Assembly (NCBI GenBank): GCA_007118525.1
Contig: SKRK01000270.1
Span: 1 to 12,088 of the forward strand
Length of the DNA stretch: 12,088 nucleotides
Direction: 5' to 3'
From: Balneolaceae bacterium
GTDB lineage: Bacteria; Bacteroidota; Rhodothermia; Balneolales; Balneolaceae
A program made the translations under genes and the position numbers. A model generated the notes under the pieces. It did no database searches and had not been told where the DNA came from. It saw only the letters and a program-made list of their open reading frames with translations. Every line of letters begins with the position of its first letter. Position 1 is the stretch's first letter. Below, piece after piece: positions 1 to 7,154 of the stretch.

Positions 1-32
1 AGAGTAAAGAGTAAAGATATAAGTATTCTGTA

Positions 33-53
33 TCGAAGGCCTCTCTTCGAGGC
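33..53 (-). terminator. Weak hairpin downstream of tonB-like gene
   Basis: Two overlapping hairpins can form here, about 33 to 53 nt past the stop of the TonB-like gene. TCGAAG/CTTCGA encloses a 6-nt loop (33-50), and GCCTC/GAGGC encloses a 5-nt loop (39-53). No clean T-run follows on the minus strand, only a mixed AT-rich stretch, so an intrinsic terminator is possible but not convincing. Nothing else is visible in 1-85 except a short AGAGTAA direct repeat at the very edge. Confidence 0.25.
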
Positions 54-85
54 AGGGTCAGGCTAATCTGTGAGAGAAAAGTATC

Positions 86-919
86 TCAATCGAGTACAAA
101 TCTGAACGTAATTACCCCCCACTGGGCCTCCTGAGGCACTCCTGCCGGTAGTCTTGAAAATCTCCAGCTTCGAAGGGTTCTCATGACCTCCCTTTCCAGT
201 TCAGGATTCATTTTTCGAAGCGGAATAACCCGGCCGAGTGATCCGTCCGGGTTTACTTCAAACCGGATTGTGATGACCGCCTCTTCATTGGTTTGATTGG
301 ATGGCAGCGGCTGTACCATCGGAGTCCGGTCGAGCTCACCCTCCCACTCAAGGTTGTAGGGTGCCGAACGGTCGGGATTGGTGCCTGTTCCCTGGTCCAC
401 ATCAACGTCACCCCGGGTTCCTCTCTCATCTCCGCTCTCGGTCACGCCTTCCTGCACCTGCTCGGCTTCACGCGATTCGGGAGGTACAACCTCTTCAATA
501 ATATCTTCGGTAACCTCAACAACCTGCGGATCAATAATATCTGTTTCGGGAGTTTCCACCACATCTTCACTCACAATCTCTTCAACCTCTTCGGGTAGCT
601 CTACCGGTTTTGTAGTCTCTTCTTCAGGAGTTTGCGGGGTTTCTATAGGCTGGGTTATTTCAGGATCAGGGTCTTCGGGTTGAGTTTCTGCAGGGTTTGG
701 GCGGGTGGCAACCTGTTCTCTTTGTACTTCGGCCTGTTCGGCTATGGTTCCGCTTCTGAATTCACCCAAAGTAACTTCCATATATGCCGGGCGGTTATCA
801 ATATCGAAGTTGACAGTATAAAGCAGAGCTATGATCAGAAGCACAATGTGTATAGCTCCGGTAACTCCCCATCCGAAGCGATCTTCTTTATCGATATTTT
901 CATTGATCCAGTCTAGCAT
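86..919 (-). CDS. tonB: TonB-like periplasmic energy transducer
   Basis: Periplasm-spanning arm of a proton-motive-force-driven motor, passing energy from ExbB/ExbD to the outer membrane. The 277 residues show a short cytosolic N-terminus and one signal-anchor helix at about 17-36. That helix carries a T-x3-H pattern (T20, H24) like the conserved Ser/His of TonB anchors, followed by LLYT as in E. coli TonB. A long Glu/Pro-rich linker covers about 75-165. A TonB/TolA-type C-terminal domain covers about 205-277, with the NPDGSLGR turn and the SWRFSRLP motif. The linker is strongly acidic rather than a Pro-Lys/Pro-Glu mix. It is the last gene of the block, 4 nt after exbD, with no clear Shine-Dalgarno. 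The linker cannot tell TonB from TolA; the C-terminal motif favours TonB. Which outer-membrane receptor it serves is unknown, but the barrel gene of this operon is the obvious candidate. Confidence 0.88.
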   Translation of the reverse strand: MLDWINENIDKEDRFGWGVTGAIHIVLLIIALLYTVNFDIDNRPAYMEVTLGEFRSGTIAEQAEVQREQVATRPNPAETQPEDPDPEITQPIETPQTPEEETTKPVELPEEVEEIVSEDVVETPETDIIDPQVVEVTEDIIEEVVPPESREAEQVQEGVTESGDERGTRGDVDVDQGTGTNPDRSAPYNLEWEGELDRTPMVQPLPSNQTNEEAVITIRFEVNPDGSLGRVIPLRKMNPELEREVMRTLRSWRFSRLPAGVPQEAQWGVITFRFVLD

Positions 920-923
920 GTCT

Positions 924-1328
924 TTAGTTGCGTTCCGTCGCCATCACAATATTCATATTCAGTGCCTGACCAATATTCATTACACGAACTGCGTCATCTA
1001 TACGCGCATCACGATCGGCACGTACTACTAACGTTACATTCGGACTATTCTGATATGCCTCTCGAATAGAGATCGATAAATTGCCTCTGGGTACCTGCTC
1101 ACCATTCACAAAAAAGTCGCCCTCCTGTGTTATGGCTACAGAAATTTGCTGGGCTTCGGTGGTAACGCTCGACTCAGCCTGAGGTACATTTACACGAATA
1201 CCAAAGTTGGTTACAAACGACGAGGTTAGCAAAAAGAAGATAAGAAGCAGTAAAATGATATCCGTCAGTGACGACTGGGAAAACATCGCCAACGGCTCCA
1301 TTTTTAAACTGTCTTTGCGAAAGTCCAT
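924..1328 (-). CDS. exbD: ExbD/TolR biopolymer transport protein
   Basis: Inner-membrane partner of the ExbB/TolQ proton channel. Of 134 residues, a short cytosolic head is followed by one transmembrane helix at about 21-40. It contains the family's essential membrane Asp (D23, in SLTDIILLLLIFFLL), which is taken to be protonated during ion flow. The remainder (about 45-134) is a periplasmic ExbD/TolR domain with the expected VTLVVRAD strand and the ending helix and strand around NIGQALNMNIVMAT. Length is normal for the family. The gene starts 4 nt after the exbB stop and ends 4 nt before the TonB-like start, so the three are surely co-expressed. ExbD and TolR cannot be separated on this sequence alone; the TonB-like neighbour favours ExbD. 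Confidence 0.94.
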   Translation of the reverse strand: MDFRKDSLKMEPLAMFSQSSLTDIILLLLIFFLLTSSFVTNFGIRVNVPQAESSVTTEAQQISVAITQEGDFFVNGEQVPRGNLSISIREAYQNSPNVTLVVRADRDARIDDAVRVMNIGQALNMNIVMATERN

Positions 1329-1332
1329 AAAC

Positions 1333-2052
1333 CTAAACCTCTTGTCGTTTTTTGGGAGATGGAGCCTGTAAAAGATCTACGAAATCGGCCGATGCATTTT
1401 CAAGTTCAAACACCATTCGGTTGATCTTGCCAAGCAAAAAGTTATAGAACCCATAGGCGATAATACCCACAATCAAACCGGTGGCTGTGGTAATCAAAGC
1501 TTCCCAAATACCGCCTGCAAGAACACTGGGATTTACATTACCCTGCAGCGACTGAATGTCCATAAACGCCCGGATCATACCGGTTACCGTTCCTGTAAAG
1601 CCGATCAGTGGGGCTACACCGGCGATGGTAGCCAGCCAATTCATTCTATTTTCCAGGCTGTAAATTTCTTTCTTGCCTGCATTGCGAATGGCCTCCTCAA
1701 TATCACGGATGGGCCGTCCCAATCGTCGAATACCGGCTTTCAAAATTCTGGCCAGGGGTTTGTCGAACTCTTCGCAATACTGAATGGCCCGAGCCTGACT
1801 TCCCGACTTGAGCAGCGACTCAATATTATTAAGCATACTGTTAATGTCCATTTTGGAGTTTTCGAGAGTTCTCCAGCGTTCAGAGATCACATAAATCGCC
1901 AGAATGGAGAGGATAAAGAGGGGTATCATTAAAAGACCGCCCTGAGACAGTATTTCAAAAAATGACATGGAGGTGTCGTCCTGAAGCATTTGAGCAAGCG
2001 TGTCGGTCTCGGCAGCTTCAGTCTGGAGTAATAGTAAGGAGATGATATTCAT
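1333..2052 (-). CDS. exbB: ExbB/TolQ/MotA-family proton channel protein
   Basis: Pentameric inner-membrane channel subunit that drives TonB or TolA together with ExbD. The 239 residues show a hydrophobic N-terminal leader or helix (1-10), a first membrane helix at about 39-58, a cytosolic loop, and two further helices at about 139-160 and 185-209. The diagnostic motifs are VAPLIGFTGTVTGMI and EALITTATGLIVG. By comparison with E. coli ExbB, T155 and T189 match the two conserved channel threonines. The N-terminal extension (about 38 residues before helix 1) resembles that of several Bacteroidota homologues. The gene lies 7 nt after the HU-SPOR gene and 4 nt before exbD. No Shine-Dalgarno is seen; the ATG at 2052 was chosen because the gene upstream ends at 2060. 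Confidence 0.94.
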   Translation of the reverse strand: MNIISLLLLQTEAAETDTLAQMLQDDTSMSFFEILSQGGLLMIPLFILSILAIYVISERWRTLENSKMDINSMLNNIESLLKSGSQARAIQYCEEFDKPLARILKAGIRRLGRPIRDIEEAIRNAGKKEIYSLENRMNWLATIAGVAPLIGFTGTVTGMIRAFMDIQSLQGNVNPSVLAGGIWEALITTATGLIVGIIAYGFYNFLLGKINRMVFELENASADFVDLLQAPSPKKRQEV

Positions 2053-2059
2053 GAAGGTA

Positions 2060-3379
2060 TTAGTTGGTCTGTATTCGTTGGATAAAGTTATCTGTATTGT
2101 ATGGTGAGGGAAGATCGCCGGCTCTTTCCTGTGCTTCTGCTATGGTTGGGAACTGCCCTACACTGACTCGCCATACGGTTTGTCCCTGTACGGTTCTTTC
2201 GCTAACCAATACCCGGAAACCATCTGCAGCTAACTCTGCAGCTTTTATTCTGGCAACATCTTCCTGTCTGAATGAGTGCAATACAATGGAAAATCCATCA
2301 TTGGCATCATCAACAAGTTCGCCCAATAAACCATATAGAGCTTCTTCAACCAGTTCCTCTTCAACTGTAATTTCCTCATCAGGTTCCACGGGTTCCAAAA
2401 CATTTGTGGCATCCGCTTCAGTTGGCGGCAACGGTTCTTCTGCCGGTGTTTCTACCGGTGCTTCTACCGGCTCCGACTCTTCAAGGAGGCCCGGAATTAC
2501 GAAAAAAGCTGCTGCTACGAGAACAAAAACCAGCACAACACTTATAACCACCATCACCGGATCGCGTCTCGGTTTAGAGGAAGTTTTTGGCTTTGCCGTT
2601 TTTTGGGCCTTGGGAGCAGGAGCCTTTTCCACTTTTACAGGAACTTTTGGAGAAGATTTCTTGGGTGTTTTTGGTGAAGATTTTTCGGGAACTTTTTCAG
2701 TAGATTTATCTACAGGCTCTTCTGTACCCTTATCCTTCTTAGAATCCTTTATAAACGGAAAGGGCGGTACTTCATCATCATCCGAATCAGATGACTCCTC
2801 TTTGAACCCCTTATCGCTGGCCGAAAGCTTAGATGAAGCATCACCCAGCAATCCGGAGAACGGGTCATCCTCACGGTCTACTTTATCGGCAGGTGTTTCA
2901 AAAGGTCTTTTCGACACAGGTTCTTCTTCGGGTTCTTCAGCCGTAATTTCTTCATCGTCTTCGTCCATATCATCAAGACCGAAAATATCATCGAGCCCCT
3001 CATCATCCTCGTCTGTGTCCGATTCAGGTTTACTCTCCTCAGCCGGTTTGGTCGTTTTCGAAGTGGGCTCTTCCTTTTCATCAGTTGCGGCAACGGCATC
3101 ACCCGAAGCTGAATCCCTGGGCGGTTTCAACTCAACCGGTTCCATACCGGCGTATTTAAAATTAATTTCCGTGCTTAACTCTTTTGAAGGGTCGAACGTT
3201 AAATCTCCGCTTTCATTAAAATAAAAAAGGCCGAACTCTTTAATTTCAAGTGCTTTACCACGTTCAGCGGCATCTACAATTCGTTGGATTAGCTGCTGAA
3301 GCTGTTCTTCAACCTCAACTTTTTCCATGTTTGTCTTATCCACAAGCAGCTCAATGAGCTTCTCCTTATTAATTTTCAT
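2060..3379 (-). CDS. HU-domain, single-pass membrane, SPOR-domain protein
   Basis: A 439-residue modular protein. Residues 1-85 match the helical half and first strands of the HU/IHF fold (KEKLIELLVDKTNM, then ALEIKEFGLFYF); the basic DNA arm is replaced by acidic sequence, as in CCDC81-type HU domains. A very acidic linker follows (about 95-205), then a Lys/Pro/Ser-rich tail (about 210-272) with SSPK and TPKK motifs like histone H1 tails. One transmembrane helix lies at about 275-296, after KPRR, which predicts a cytosolic N-terminus. A Pro/Glu-rich periplasmic spacer leads to a C-terminal SPOR domain at about 362-437 (FSIVLHSF, WRVSVGQF, EAQERAGDL). SPOR domains bind denuded septal peptidoglycan. 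HU-SPOR proteins are known in Bacteroidota, but their role is not settled. The start overlaps the preceding HU gene by 11 nt and has a good ribosome site. A link between nucleoid and division site is inference. Confidence 0.85.
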   Translation of the reverse strand: MKINKEKLIELLVDKTNMEKVEVEEQLQQLIQRIVDAAERGKALEIKEFGLFYFNESGDLTFDPSKELSTEINFKYAGMEPVELKPPRDSASGDAVAATDEKEEPTSKTTKPAEESKPESDTDEDDEGLDDIFGLDDMDEDDEEITAEEPEEEPVSKRPFETPADKVDREDDPFSGLLGDASSKLSASDKGFKEESSDSDDDEVPPFPFIKDSKKDKGTEEPVDKSTEKVPEKSSPKTPKKSSPKVPVKVEKAPAPKAQKTAKPKTSSKPRRDPVMVVISVVLVFVLVAAAFFVIPGLLEESEPVEAPVETPAEEPLPPTEADATNVLEPVEPDEEITVEEELVEEALYGLLGELVDDANDGFSIVLHSFRQEDVARIKAAELAADGFRVLVSERTVQGQTVWRVSVGQFPTIAEAQERAGDLPSPYNTDNFIQRIQTN

Positions 3380-3578
3380 TAGAGCTCCTCACTTTAGATT
3401 GGAATTCAACAACATCGGCGGGTGGAATCATTACCACCCGGCCATTTTCATATTTTTTCTGGTGTTGTTTACGGTGAACTACTTCAAAAATTCCCAAATC
3501 TTCTATTTCCACTCTATTTTTGTTCAAGATTTGTTCCCGCAATACTTCTTTAAAAGCCTTTATAAATGTAGATTTCAT
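3369..3578 (-). CDS. Short HU/IHF-like protein lacking helix 1
   Basis: A 69-residue HU/IHF relative, compared with about 90 residues for normal HU. It begins at the equivalent of HU helix 2 (TFIKAFKEVLREQ). It keeps the central strand pair (VEIEDLGIFEVVHRK, close to HU VQLVGFGTFEV), a basic arm-like segment (HRKQHQKK, about 35-42) and the arm return with IPPADVVEFQSKVR. Helix 1 and the following turn are missing, and the arm tip has KYENG where HU has RNP, so the intercalating proline is gone. Upstream in frame there is a TGA stop (about 3624) and no ATG, GTG or TTG before it, so the truncation is not a start-calling artefact. It starts 2 nt after the barrel gene's stop and overlaps the HU-SPOR gene by 11 nt. 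DNA binding is plausible but uncertain; it might pair with the neighbouring HU domain. Confidence 0.75.
   Translation of the reverse strand: MKSTFIKAFKEVLREQILNKNRVEIEDLGIFEVVHRKQHQKKYENGRVVMIPPADVVEFQSKVRSSNEN
3385..3390 (-). promoter_or_regulatory. Shine-Dalgarno for the HU-SPOR gene
   Basis: The minus strand reads GAGGAG five nt before the ATG at 3379, inside the last codons of the upstream HU gene. It is one of only two strong Shine-Dalgarno sequences in the window. It fixes the HU-SPOR start and suggests efficient initiation coupled to the overlapping upstream gene. Confidence 0.7.
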
Positions 3579-3580
3579 AA

Positions 3581-5305
3581 TTAAAATAGATAAGTGACAC
3601 CAACAAAAGCCTGAAAACCTCGTTCAGGAACGCCTTGCCACAGTTCATATTCTTCACCCGTTAAGTTAAGAAGTTTACCATACACTCCCAGACGTTCATT
3701 TACGGAAAACTCAAAGCGGCCACCAAGCAAGATAAATGAGGACAAGTCATTGTCAAATGAATCTTTTCTGCTGCCTACAAACTCGCCCCAGCCTTCCACG
3801 ACCAGCTGTCTTACCGGCCTGAATGAAACAGTACCTTTTATACCTATGGACTCAATAAACGGAATTTTTTCGTTACCTGAGAGCCTTGGCCTTTGCCAGT
3901 AACCATCAGCCCTGATCCAAAGCATATCCGGGCGCAAATCCTGTGAAAAAGCCCCATACAGTTTAGTAATGTTAGCCCGGCTGAATGTAGCCTGGTAAAA
4001 CCCTTCCGTAAATCCCGTACCCGCAATCACATTTTCATTTCTTGTGTAGTAGAGAAAATTCTTGACATTCTGATAGGATACACCTCCCACCAATCGTGTA
4101 CCGCTGAAGGGTTCCAGTATCACTTCTGCAAGCCCCAAAACTTCATATTGATGCTCAACCGGGGCTGTAAGATCCAGGAATCGATTCTCAGCCTGAATGC
4201 CGGCAAGAGAGCGGTGCGAAGGACTGCCTGATAATTTAGCTCGCACATCGAGTCCGTCAAATAGCGTGTGAACGGCAGTAATATTCGGAGTTATATAGAA
4301 TGAGTAGTCATCAACTGCATCCGAAACGCCCGCAACTCCAAGAGAGGCCTTTATATCGGTTTTATAATCGAAAAGTCTTTCATAGTGAGCTGAGAGCTGC
4401 GACACCGACCAACCCTGCATGGAGCTGCCAAACGTTTCAATACCGCCTGCCGATGATGTTAGTCTCAACCTGTGAACTTCCTGAATATTCTCACCTAACC
4501 GGGAGTATTCTGCTTTCCCTTTCACACCCCATTCATTCAAAGAACCTCCATAATTGTCCAGTGCAGAGTTGAGTTCGAGCTGATTTGCGTATCCATCAAA
4601 CGAAAGGGAGAAGCCGCTGAGCGAAGTTTGGGCAAATGTCAATTCAGCACCTCCATCAAACCCTGCCCCCGACATCCTGTTTCTGATATTGGCCGGTTCG
4701 CCGTTCTGTGTTACCAAACCTGGAAAGTGGTTAAAGTTTGATCTCACGCCCAGGTTTGTTGCCAGCTTGATCCGTTTTGTAAACGCACTGTAGGAATTGA
4801 TGCTCAGATCCACGTTTCGTGATGAACTCGTAAATTCATCCAGGTGACCGTTCGTTGATAAATAGTTGAGATTTGCTGATACCCAATTACGGTTGCCAAG
4901 TTTAGTAATGGCGTATACGTCTGCCTCAGGCGTGATGTAACTTCCCATCCCTACCCGGGCAAATCCATTTTGCGGATCGGCATAGCCCAGCGGCTGATAT
5001 ACCGGAGCTTGAGGCCTGTCTAATTGGCCAATGGGCAGATTTGCCATAACAGTCTCTTCATCTTCAATAAAAGGCTGCCTGTTCGGATCTATTTGAAACA
5101 CTCTTGGACGCGGGTTAAAGCCTAATATCGGCTGCCTCCTCAATCCAGGAAAGCGGGCCTGAAACTGGCTGCGAATCTCGATATCCTGCGGATCAATTTC
5201 CGGAAGCAAAGATTGCCGATCAGCCGGCGCATCCTGCGCAAGCACAATAGTTGTTGCTAACAGGGAAATACAGCAGAATAAAGTAACAGTGAAAATTCTT
5301 AGCAT
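3581..5305 (-). CDS. Outer-membrane beta-barrel protein, TonB-receptor-like barrel without plug
   Basis: A 574-residue secreted protein. The signal peptide is residues 1-23 (hydrophobic core, cleavage near VLA-QD). Residues 24-110 are an Asp/Pro/Arg-rich segment without regular strands (FPGLRRQPILGF, FNPRPRVFQIDP). From about 112 to 574 there are alternating amphipathic strands rich in Gly, Tyr and Ser, typical of an outer-membrane barrel, ending in VGVTYLF with the terminal Phe needed for barrel insertion. The last 40 residues (KLLNLTGEEYEL, then VPERGFQAFVG) strongly recall the C-terminus of TonB-dependent receptors. I see no plug domain in the N-terminal part and no certain TonB box; EDEETVMANL at about 81-90 is only a weak candidate. 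It is the first gene of the second block, 2 nt before the short HU gene. The substrate is unknown. Confidence 0.7.
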   Translation of the reverse strand: MLRIFTVTLFCCISLLATTIVLAQDAPADRQSLLPEIDPQDIEIRSQFQARFPGLRRQPILGFNPRPRVFQIDPNRQPFIEDEETVMANLPIGQLDRPQAPVYQPLGYADPQNGFARVGMGSYITPEADVYAITKLGNRNWVSANLNYLSTNGHLDEFTSSSRNVDLSINSYSAFTKRIKLATNLGVRSNFNHFPGLVTQNGEPANIRNRMSGAGFDGGAELTFAQTSLSGFSLSFDGYANQLELNSALDNYGGSLNEWGVKGKAEYSRLGENIQEVHRLRLTSSAGGIETFGSSMQGWSVSQLSAHYERLFDYKTDIKASLGVAGVSDAVDDYSFYITPNITAVHTLFDGLDVRAKLSGSPSHRSLAGIQAENRFLDLTAPVEHQYEVLGLAEVILEPFSGTRLVGGVSYQNVKNFLYYTRNENVIAGTGFTEGFYQATFSRANITKLYGAFSQDLRPDMLWIRADGYWQRPRLSGNEKIPFIESIGIKGTVSFRPVRQLVVEGWGEFVGSRKDSFDNDLSSFILLGGRFEFSVNERLGVYGKLLNLTGEEYELWQGVPERGFQAFVGVTYLF

Positions 5306-5493
5306 AGATTGTAATTGTTAAGCTTTAAAGTAAAAATAAATTTGCCGTATTTTCAGAGAAGATTTCAAATAGAATTTGCTCCTCAATTCAGTAATATTTT
5401 CAGATCTGTGTAGTATAAATCAGTTTAATCGCTCAAGCAGCGGCTCACCAATCGTACTGTAATCAATAGTATGATTACATTTCTCAATGTTGG
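5306..5493 (-). promoter_or_regulatory. Intergenic region upstream of the barrel-HU-ExbBD-TonB block
   Basis: This 188-bp gap is the largest between the two minus-strand blocks and is AT-rich near the barrel gene, so it is the natural place for that block's promoter. No TAnnTTTG element or clear -35/-10 pair could be found on the minus strand; TATTTTTA and TATACT are only partial matches. It contains an 8-bp inverted repeat at 5458-5479 and a GAGGAG (5379-5384) not placed before a convincing start. Confidence 0.35.
5458..5479. repeat. Perfect 8-bp inverted repeat with 6-nt spacer
   Basis: TGTAATCA and TGATTACA are exact reverse complements separated by ATAGTA, 14 nt beyond the stop codon of the YbhN-type gene and about 150 bp before the barrel gene's start. 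As RNA it forms an AU-rich hairpin, but no U-tract follows on the minus strand, so it is a poor intrinsic terminator. The symmetry and size would also suit a dimeric regulator's operator. Which of the two it is cannot be read from sequence. Confidence 0.5.
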
Positions 5494-6501
5494 TTAACGG
5501 ATACCGGTCTGTTTGAGTGTATTGTATTTATCCCACCATAAAGCAATCGGACCTATTAAAAATACTGCCAGAACATTAATTGCGTGCGTAATGGTTGCGT
5601 AAGTAAGCGCTGTTACCAACGGCACTTCATAAAGCAACCACATGCTTTGCTGCATCAGCAGATGATAAGACCCAATTCCTGCCGGCGTGGGAATACTGAC
5701 CCCAACCGACGAAACCATGGTCAGAACTACCGCATCACTTAACCCAAGTCCGTAAAGATCCTGTAAATTCATCATGTAAAACGGCAGGAATGTCATAATA
5801 ATATATCCACCCCAGATTCCGGCGGTCAGCAGTAGAAACAACGGCCAGTTCTTCACATATCGGATGGATATCATTCCTTCGCTGAATGATCGGGCTTTTT
5901 CAACAATTTTCAATACAAGAGGGCTGCTAATATCAGATTTATTTTCAAGTATTAACAACAGTTTGTACATCAGCCAAAGCCCGGCACCCACAAGTACAAA
6001 AAGCAGAGGTATTGCCAGGTATACAAACCAGGGCCAATCTTCTGTTCCAAATAACTGATGGAGCATCTCCAGGTCGCTTACCAGGTAAATTGCCGCAAGC
6101 AGAATCAGAAACATCATTGTTGCTACATCGATCAGCCTTTCAATCACAATGGTTCCAATCAGATTGCTTGAACTCATATTCTGCTGTTTGGCAACGTATA
6201 CCGGCCGGGAAATTTCACCCAGCCTGGGTATCAAATTGTTGAATACATAACCGAGCATTACTCCCGCAAAGAGTGTAGACCTGTTTACACTCCTGTTTTC
6301 ACTGATCAGCAAAAGCCTCCAGCGCTCTGCCCTCAGGAAATGACTGAACAACATTGCAACAATAAAAAAGGGGATCCAGTAATATGTGACGCTGCGCATC
6401 TGAATCCAAAGCTCTGTGAGATCAACACTCCGGATAGCCAGCCATACAAAAAGTGCAGCAACTATAATGGAAACCAAAATGTTGAGTACCCGTTTACTCA
6501 T
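5494..6501 (-). CDS. YbhN/UPF0104-family membrane protein (LPG synthase TM-like, putative flippase)
   Basis: A 335-residue polytopic inner-membrane protein of the lysylphosphatidylglycerol synthase transmembrane-region family (YbhN, AglD, MprF N-terminal half). About seven to nine helices are visible, for example near 7-23, 43-58, 123-142, 158-180, 219-242 and 303-323. Family motifs are in order: RAERWRLLL (57-65), NNLIPRLGEISRP (88-100), ERLIDV (121-126) and PTPAGIGSYH (271-280). Length is normal for the stand-alone form, with no MprF synthase domain. Some relatives move lipids or lipid-linked glycans across the membrane; the substrate here is unknown. The start overlaps the lolA stop by 1 nt (TAATG) with a weak AGGGA just before it, so translation is probably coupled. 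It is the last gene of the first block. Confidence 0.85.
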   Translation of the reverse strand: MSKRVLNILVSIIVAALFVWLAIRSVDLTELWIQMRSVTYYWIPFFIVAMLFSHFLRAERWRLLLISENRSVNRSTLFAGVMLGYVFNNLIPRLGEISRPVYVAKQQNMSSSNLIGTIVIERLIDVATMMFLILLAAIYLVSDLEMLHQLFGTEDWPWFVYLAIPLLFVLVGAGLWLMYKLLLILENKSDISSPLVLKIVEKARSFSEGMISIRYVKNWPLFLLLTAGIWGGYIIMTFLPFYMMNLQDLYGLGLSDAVVLTMVSSVGVSIPTPAGIGSYHLLMQQSMWLLYEVPLVTALTYATITHAINVLAVFLIGPIALWWDKYNTLKQTGIR

Positions 6502-7154
6502 TATGATCCCTGGCGCAGGTCAATGAATTCGGCATCTTCCGGAATCTCCATGGTGAACATCTCATTCTGTTCATCTCTGATAAAGCTTCCCTCTAAAAAT
6601 TGCGTGACCAACACATTCTCTACCTGGTCGATCGCTTCAATTCGCAAGGGCTCACCATTGGAAGTAAGATAGATTTGAACCTCCATAAAGATCGAAAAAG
6701 GGTCGTCCGATTTGAGAGTAACCCTGAACTCCCCACTGGGCAAGCTCTCTTCCTGAACTGTGAATGTCTCATCAACACCCTGAAGCATGCGCGATGGAGC
6801 AAAATCATCTTCCTCTTCAATGTAATCACTTACGATAACCCTGTTTTTAGACCCATCATAAACCGTTGATGTTTCTCCATCAACAACCATAATCTGGTTT
6901 TGACCTTCAATCTTATATCGGTCTTTTCCGATCCATATCCGGCCCTCAGAGTACTGTCGCTCTCCGGTAAATGAGTCTTTGTATTCATGTGAGAAAAAGG
7001 CCGTAAAAACACGGTTGTCCTCAAAGGCACCTTTCAGCCTGTCAAATTCGGGTGTTTCAGACTGAGCATACAGTTCTGTGGCACTGCCAATGAGCAGGGT
7101 TGTTATCAATACCGTAAATATGCTTTTAAACACCAATTTCATGAAATATCTCAT
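6501..7154 (-). CDS. lolA: LolA-like outer-membrane lipoprotein carrier
   Basis: Periplasmic chaperone that carries lipoproteins from the LolCDE exporter to the outer membrane. I start at the ATG at 7154 (217 residues) because a perfect AGGAGG lies 6 nt upstream. The GTG at 7172 and ATG at 7169 are in frame but lie upstream of that site; the ATG at 7142 is too far from it. The product has a signal peptide (about 1-30, cleavage after LYA). A half-barrel LolA fold follows: FTAFFSHEYKDSFTGERQYSEG, IWIGKDRYKIEG, MVVDGETSTVYDG, then FMEVQIYLTSNGEPLRIEAID and a closing strand. The FTGERQYSEGRIWI stretch is characteristic of the LolA/LolB-like family in Bacteroidota. It overlaps the ftsK end by 29 nt and the next gene by 1 nt. 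The ftsK-lolA order is also seen in enterobacteria. No lolB is visible. Confidence 0.87.
   Translation of the reverse strand: MRYFMKLVFKSIFTVLITTLLIGSATELYAQSETPEFDRLKGAFEDNRVFTAFFSHEYKDSFTGERQYSEGRIWIGKDRYKIEGQNQIMVVDGETSTVYDGSKNRVIVSDYIEEEDDFAPSRMLQGVDETFTVQEESLPSGEFRVTLKSDDPFSIFMEVQIYLTSNGEPLRIEAIDQVENVLVTQFLEGSFIRDEQNEMFTMEIPEDAEFIDLRQGS

Noticed and set aside
1..16. Direct repeat of AGAGTAA at the left edge
   Set aside because: Two 7-bp copies at the window edge are too short to mean anything without the flanking sequence.
2064..3224. A 386-codon open frame on the plus strand opposite the HU-SPOR gene
   Set aside because: It is Ser-rich low-complexity sequence mirrored from the acidic and Lys/Pro-rich linkers of the minus-strand gene, with no fold motifs. 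The minus-strand frame has clear HU, transmembrane and SPOR segments.
5318..5368. A possible 16-codon leader frame starting with TTG just upstream of the barrel gene, with GAGGAG 10 nt before it
   Set aside because: It uses a rare start, a second frame is equally open through this AT-rich stretch, and the spacing to the GAGGAG is long. It could be a leader peptide but chance is the simpler explanation.
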